The notes beneath the pieces are model-generated. The model made no database searches. It had not been told where the DNA came from and saw only the letters and a list, made by a program, of their open reading frames with translations. From Piscibacillus halophilus (GTDB taxonomy: Bacteria; Bacillota; Bacilli; Bacillales; Alkalibacillaceae): a stretch of 64,000 nucleotides of DNA. Position numbers and translations under genes: made by a program. The stretch lies in the NCBI RefSeq assembly GCF_900110685.1, contig NZ_FOES01000005.1, positions 55,610 to 119,609 on the forward strand, written 5' to 3'. Below are positions 61,684 through 64,000 of this stretch, in pieces (within the stretch, counting starts at the first letter, position 1; every line of letters begins with the position of its first letter).

Positions 61684-62247
61684 ATGTCTTTAATCGGAAA
61701 AGAAGTAGAACCATTTAAAGCACAAGCCTACAAAAATGGTGAGTTTATCGAGGTAACAGATCAAGATTTTAAAGGGCAGTGGACTGTTGTTTGCTTCTAC
61801 CCAGCAGACTTTACTTTCGTGTGTCCAACTGAGCTTGAAGACCTTCAAGAACAATATCCTAAACTTCAAGAGCTAGGCGTTGAAGTATACTCTGTTTCAA
61901 GAGACTCTCATTTTACACATAAAGCATGGCATGATACATCAGAAAAGATTGGTAAAATTACTTACGCTATGATTGGTGACCCTGCACACATTCTTTCACG
62001 TAACTTTGATGTTTATATTGAAGATTTAGGTCAAGCTGATCGTGGTACTTTCATCATCGACCCTGACGGTGTAATTCAAGCTGTAGAAATTAACGCAGAA
62101 GGTATTGGTCGTGATGCAAGCACGCTAATCAACAAAATCAAAGCAGCACAATACGTGCGTAACAACCCAGGTGAAGTTTGCCCAGCTAAATGGGAAGAAG
62201 GCGAAGAAACACTTAAGCCAAACCTTGACCTTGTAGGTAAACTTTAA
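61684..62247 (+). CDS. ahpC: alkyl hydroperoxide reductase subunit C (peroxiredoxin)
   Basis: 187 aa, typical 2-Cys peroxiredoxin: peroxidatic Cys47 in FTFVCPTEL and resolving Cys166 in GEVCPAKW. It reduces H2O2, alkyl peroxides and peroxynitrite. Translation starts at 61684 after GGAGGAG; the longer upstream frame is not a gene part. It is first in the ahpCF operon, 15 bp before ahpF, under a PerR-type box. Confidence 0.97.
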   Translation: MSLIGKEVEPFKAQAYKNGEFIEVTDQDFKGQWTVVCFYPADFTFVCPTELEDLQEQYPKLQELGVEVYSVSRDSHFTHKAWHDTSEKIGKITYAMIGDPAHILSRNFDVYIEDLGQADRGTFIIDPDGVIQAVEINAEGIGRDASTLINKIKAAQYVRNNPGEVCPAKWEEGEETLKPNLDLVGKL

Positions 62248-62262
62248 GGAGAGCGATTATAC

Positions 62263-63792
62263 ATGGCACTTGATGCAGAAATTAAGTCCCAATTAAGTCA
62301 GTACCTTCAACTACTTGAAGACGATATCGTACTTAAAGTTAGCACCGGTTCTGACAAAACTTCAGAAGAGACACTAGCTCTAGTTGATGAACTAGCTACC
62401 ATGTCATCTAAAATTTCTATAGAAAAAACTGAATTAGAAAGAACACCTAGCTTCAGTGTTAACCGTGTCGGAGAAGACTCAGGAATCACGTTTGCGGGTG
62501 TCCCATTAGGTCATGAATTTACTTCACTTGTTTTAGCATTACTTCAAGTTAGTGGTCGACCTCCAAAGGTTGAACAAAATATCATCGACCAAATTAAAGA
62601 AATAGATGGCGAGTATCACTTTGAAACTTATGTAAGTCTCTCATGTCATAACTGTCCGGATGTTGTACAAGCGCTCAATATCATGAGTGTACTAAACCCA
62701 AATATTACACATACGATGATTGATGGCGCTGCGTACAAAGAAGAGGTTGAATCTAAAGATATTATGGCTGTGCCAGCGGTTCATCTAAATGGTGAATCAT
62801 TTAGTAACGGTCGTATTTCACTTGAAGAGATCCTTGCTAAATTAGGTAAAAGCCTAAGTGCGGACGAACTTTCAGGAAAAGACCCATACGACGTTCTTGT
62901 CGTAGGTGGAGGTCCAGCTGGTGCAAGTGCGGCAATCTATGCTTCTCGTAAAGGTATCCGCACAGGTATGGTAGCTGAACGCTTAGGTGGTCAAGTACTC
63001 GATACACTAAGTATTGAAAACTTCATCAGTGTAAAAAACACTGAAGGACCTAAATTAGCAGCTGCTCTTGAAGAACATGTTAAAGACTATGACATTGATA
63101 TTATGAATCTACAACGCGCTAAGGGATTAGAAAAGAAAGACCTTTTCGAGCTTGAACTTGAAAATGGTGCTGTACTTAAGAGTAAAACAGTCATCATTTC
63201 TACAGGTGCTCGTTGGCGTACGATTAATGTTCCTGGTGAAGCTGAATTCAAAAATAAAGGTGTGGCTTATTGTCCTCACTGTGATGGTCCATTATTCGAA
63301 GGAAAAGACGTTGCAGTTATTGGTGGCGGTAACTCAGGTATTGAGGCAGCCATTGACCTTGCAGGTATTGTTAATCATGTAACGGTTCTTGAATATAATT
63401 CAGATTTAAAAGCGGACGAAGTATTACAAAAACGCTTATACAGCCTGCCTAACGTCACTGTTTTAACAAATGCTCAAACCAAAGAAATCACTGGTACGGA
63501 CAATGTCAATGGTCTTACTTATGTTGACCGTGAATCAGGTGACGAAAAGCATATCGAACTAGCCGGTGTATTTGTCCAAATTGGACTTGTTCCAAATACA
63601 GATTGGTTAGGCGATCAGCTTGAGCGTAATAAAATCGGTGAAATTGTTGTTGATAAAAACAGTGCTACGACAATTCCTGGAGTCTTTGCTGCAGGCGATT
63701 GTACTGACAGTGCTTATAACCAGATTATTGTTTCCATGGGATCCGGTGCAACGGCAGCATTAGCCGCATTTGACCATCTCATAAGAAACTAA
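62263..63792 (+). CDS. ahpF: alkyl hydroperoxide reductase subunit F
   Basis: 509-aa NADH-dependent flavoprotein that re-reduces AhpC. Two thioredoxin-like folds form the N-terminal domain with Cys128/Cys131 (CHNC). The thioredoxin-reductase-like part has the FAD motif GGGPAGA (about 215-221), active-site Cys337/Cys340 (CPHC), NAD motif IGGGNSG and the C-terminal [21 protein letters not shown] precedes the ATG. Confidence 0.97.
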   Translation: MALDAEIKSQLSQYLQLLEDDIVLKVSTGSDKTSEETLALVDELATMSSKISIEKTELERTPSFSVNRVGEDSGITFAGVPLGHEFTSLVLALLQVSGRPPKVEQNIIDQIKEIDGEYHFETYVSLSCHNCPDVVQALNIMSVLNPNITHTMIDGAAYKEEVESKDIMAVPAVHLNGESFSNGRISLEEILAKLGKSLSADELSGKDPYDVLVVGGGPAGASAAIYASRKGIRTGMVAERLGGQVLDTLSIENFISVKNTEGPKLAAALEEHVKDYDIDIMNLQRAKGLEKKDLFELELENGAVLKSKTVIISTGARWRTINVPGEAEFKNKGVAYCPHCDGPLFEGKDVAVIGGGNSGIEAAIDLAGIVNHVTVLEYNSDLKADEVLQKRLYSLPNVTVLTNAQTKEITGTDNVNGLTYVDRESGDEKHIELAGVFVQIGLVPNTDWLGDQLERNKIGEIVVDKNSATTIPGVFAAGDCTDSAYNQIIVSMGSGATAALAAFDHLIRN

Positions 63793-63803
63793 TATACGTT
63801 TTT

Positions 63804-63838
63804 AAAATCACTATTCTATTAAGGATAGTGATTTTTTC
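63804..63838 (+). terminator. intrinsic terminator of ahpCF
   Basis: AAAATCACTAT pairs perfectly with ATAGTGATTTT around 10 nt; a T run follows. Confidence 0.88.
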
Positions 63839-63908
63839 TGGCTCTATAATATTTGTTGGGGTAAAGGTTATTTTCTGATAATTCACTATAAGTCTTTAAG
63901 AGTAACTT

Positions 63909-64000
63909 CCAGGTTAGGCCTTCCCTTTCCACGGGCGATCCGCGAGCCTCCTCGAACTCCACTAACGTTACGTTCTGTGGGGTCTCGCCTGGCTCGCTTC
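63909..64000. repeat. GC-rich dispersed repeat, cut by the window end
   Basis: From about 63909 the base composition jumps to G/C-rich (CCACGGGCGATCC, GCGAGCCTCCTCG, GTGGGGTCTCGCC, GGCTCGCTTC). It recalls the GCGAGCC...GGGGTCTCGC intergenic repeats common in Bacillaceae genomes. The end is missing, so boundaries and symmetry cannot be settled. No gene is seen after ahpF. Confidence 0.7.

Overview
The window looks like chromosomal DNA of a moderately halophilic, endospore-forming, low-GC Gram-positive bacterium of the family Bacillaceae. The evidence is an ectABC cluster for the osmolyte ectoine, three SspH-family small acid-soluble spore proteins, a NatA/NatB (YhaQ/YhaP)-type exporter, strong AGGAGG ribosome binding sites, and many short transcription units ended by intrinsic terminators. 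No genus can be fixed from this sequence alone. No rRNA, tRNA, CRISPR array or complete insertion sequence was seen.

Layout. 1-2.8 kb: ABC exporter genes, the first cut by the window edge. 2.9-5.5 kb: sulfonate/nitrate/taurine-type ABC importer. 5.6-8.8 kb: lipoprotein, permuted papain-fold protein, MFS transporter and a 55-aa membrane protein. 9-14.9 kb: LacI-regulated catabolic operon of aldehyde dehydrogenase, unknown protein, 30-aa symporter accessory protein, Na+/solute symporter and iron alcohol dehydrogenase, with a 24-bp palindromic operator. 15-17.1 kb: S9 peptidase and a relic of a sugar dehydrogenase gene. 17.2-23.6 kb: acyl-CoA degradation genes on two facing strands (thiolase and a frameshifted short-chain dehydrogenase against MaoC, acyl-CoA ligase, CaiB/AMACR-type protein and acyl-CoA dehydrogenase). 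24-29 kb: SspH genes, coiled-coil protein, rlmN, DoxX, a caspase-like protein and a TraB protein. 29.3-37.8 kb: alpha-glucoside uptake and hydrolysis operon (two GH13 glucosidases, ROK kinase, binding protein, two permeases, LacI regulator), followed by pgi. 39-43.6 kb: TraB/GumN lipoprotein, SDR and ectABC. 44-48.2 kb: CoA transferase, LytTR regulator and an orphan Opp-type permease pair. 48.5-53.9 kb: an FtsZ-related protein without the GTP-binding half, threonine aldolase, metallo-hydrolase, sspH, FG-GAP-like protein and a PadR/HAAS pair. 54-61.2 kb: six-repeat lectin-like protein, ParM-like actin with its RHH partner, UbiB-like kinase and mqo. 61.5-64 kb: PerR-type ahpCF.

Most unusual signals. 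(1) Six intergenic arrays carry short core words at an exact 21-bp pitch, two DNA helical turns. Two arrays share the core TTCGCCAA and are near copies of each other. The other four have different cores (CTAGACAA, TCTATAAGGGT-like, TATGAA, TTTAGTTA). I know of no description of this family. (2) The protein at 48557-49381 aligns without gaps to the central part of FtsZ, keeps the T7-loop motif NxDxxD and lacks an intact tubulin/FtsZ GTP-binding signature. (3) A ParM/RHH-type segregation module with a GTTTAC-rich candidate centromere lies among chromosomal genes. (4) ectA has no canonical start codon where one is expected. (5) A 12-bp inverted repeat can pair with the Shine-Dalgarno sequence of the CoA-transferase gene.
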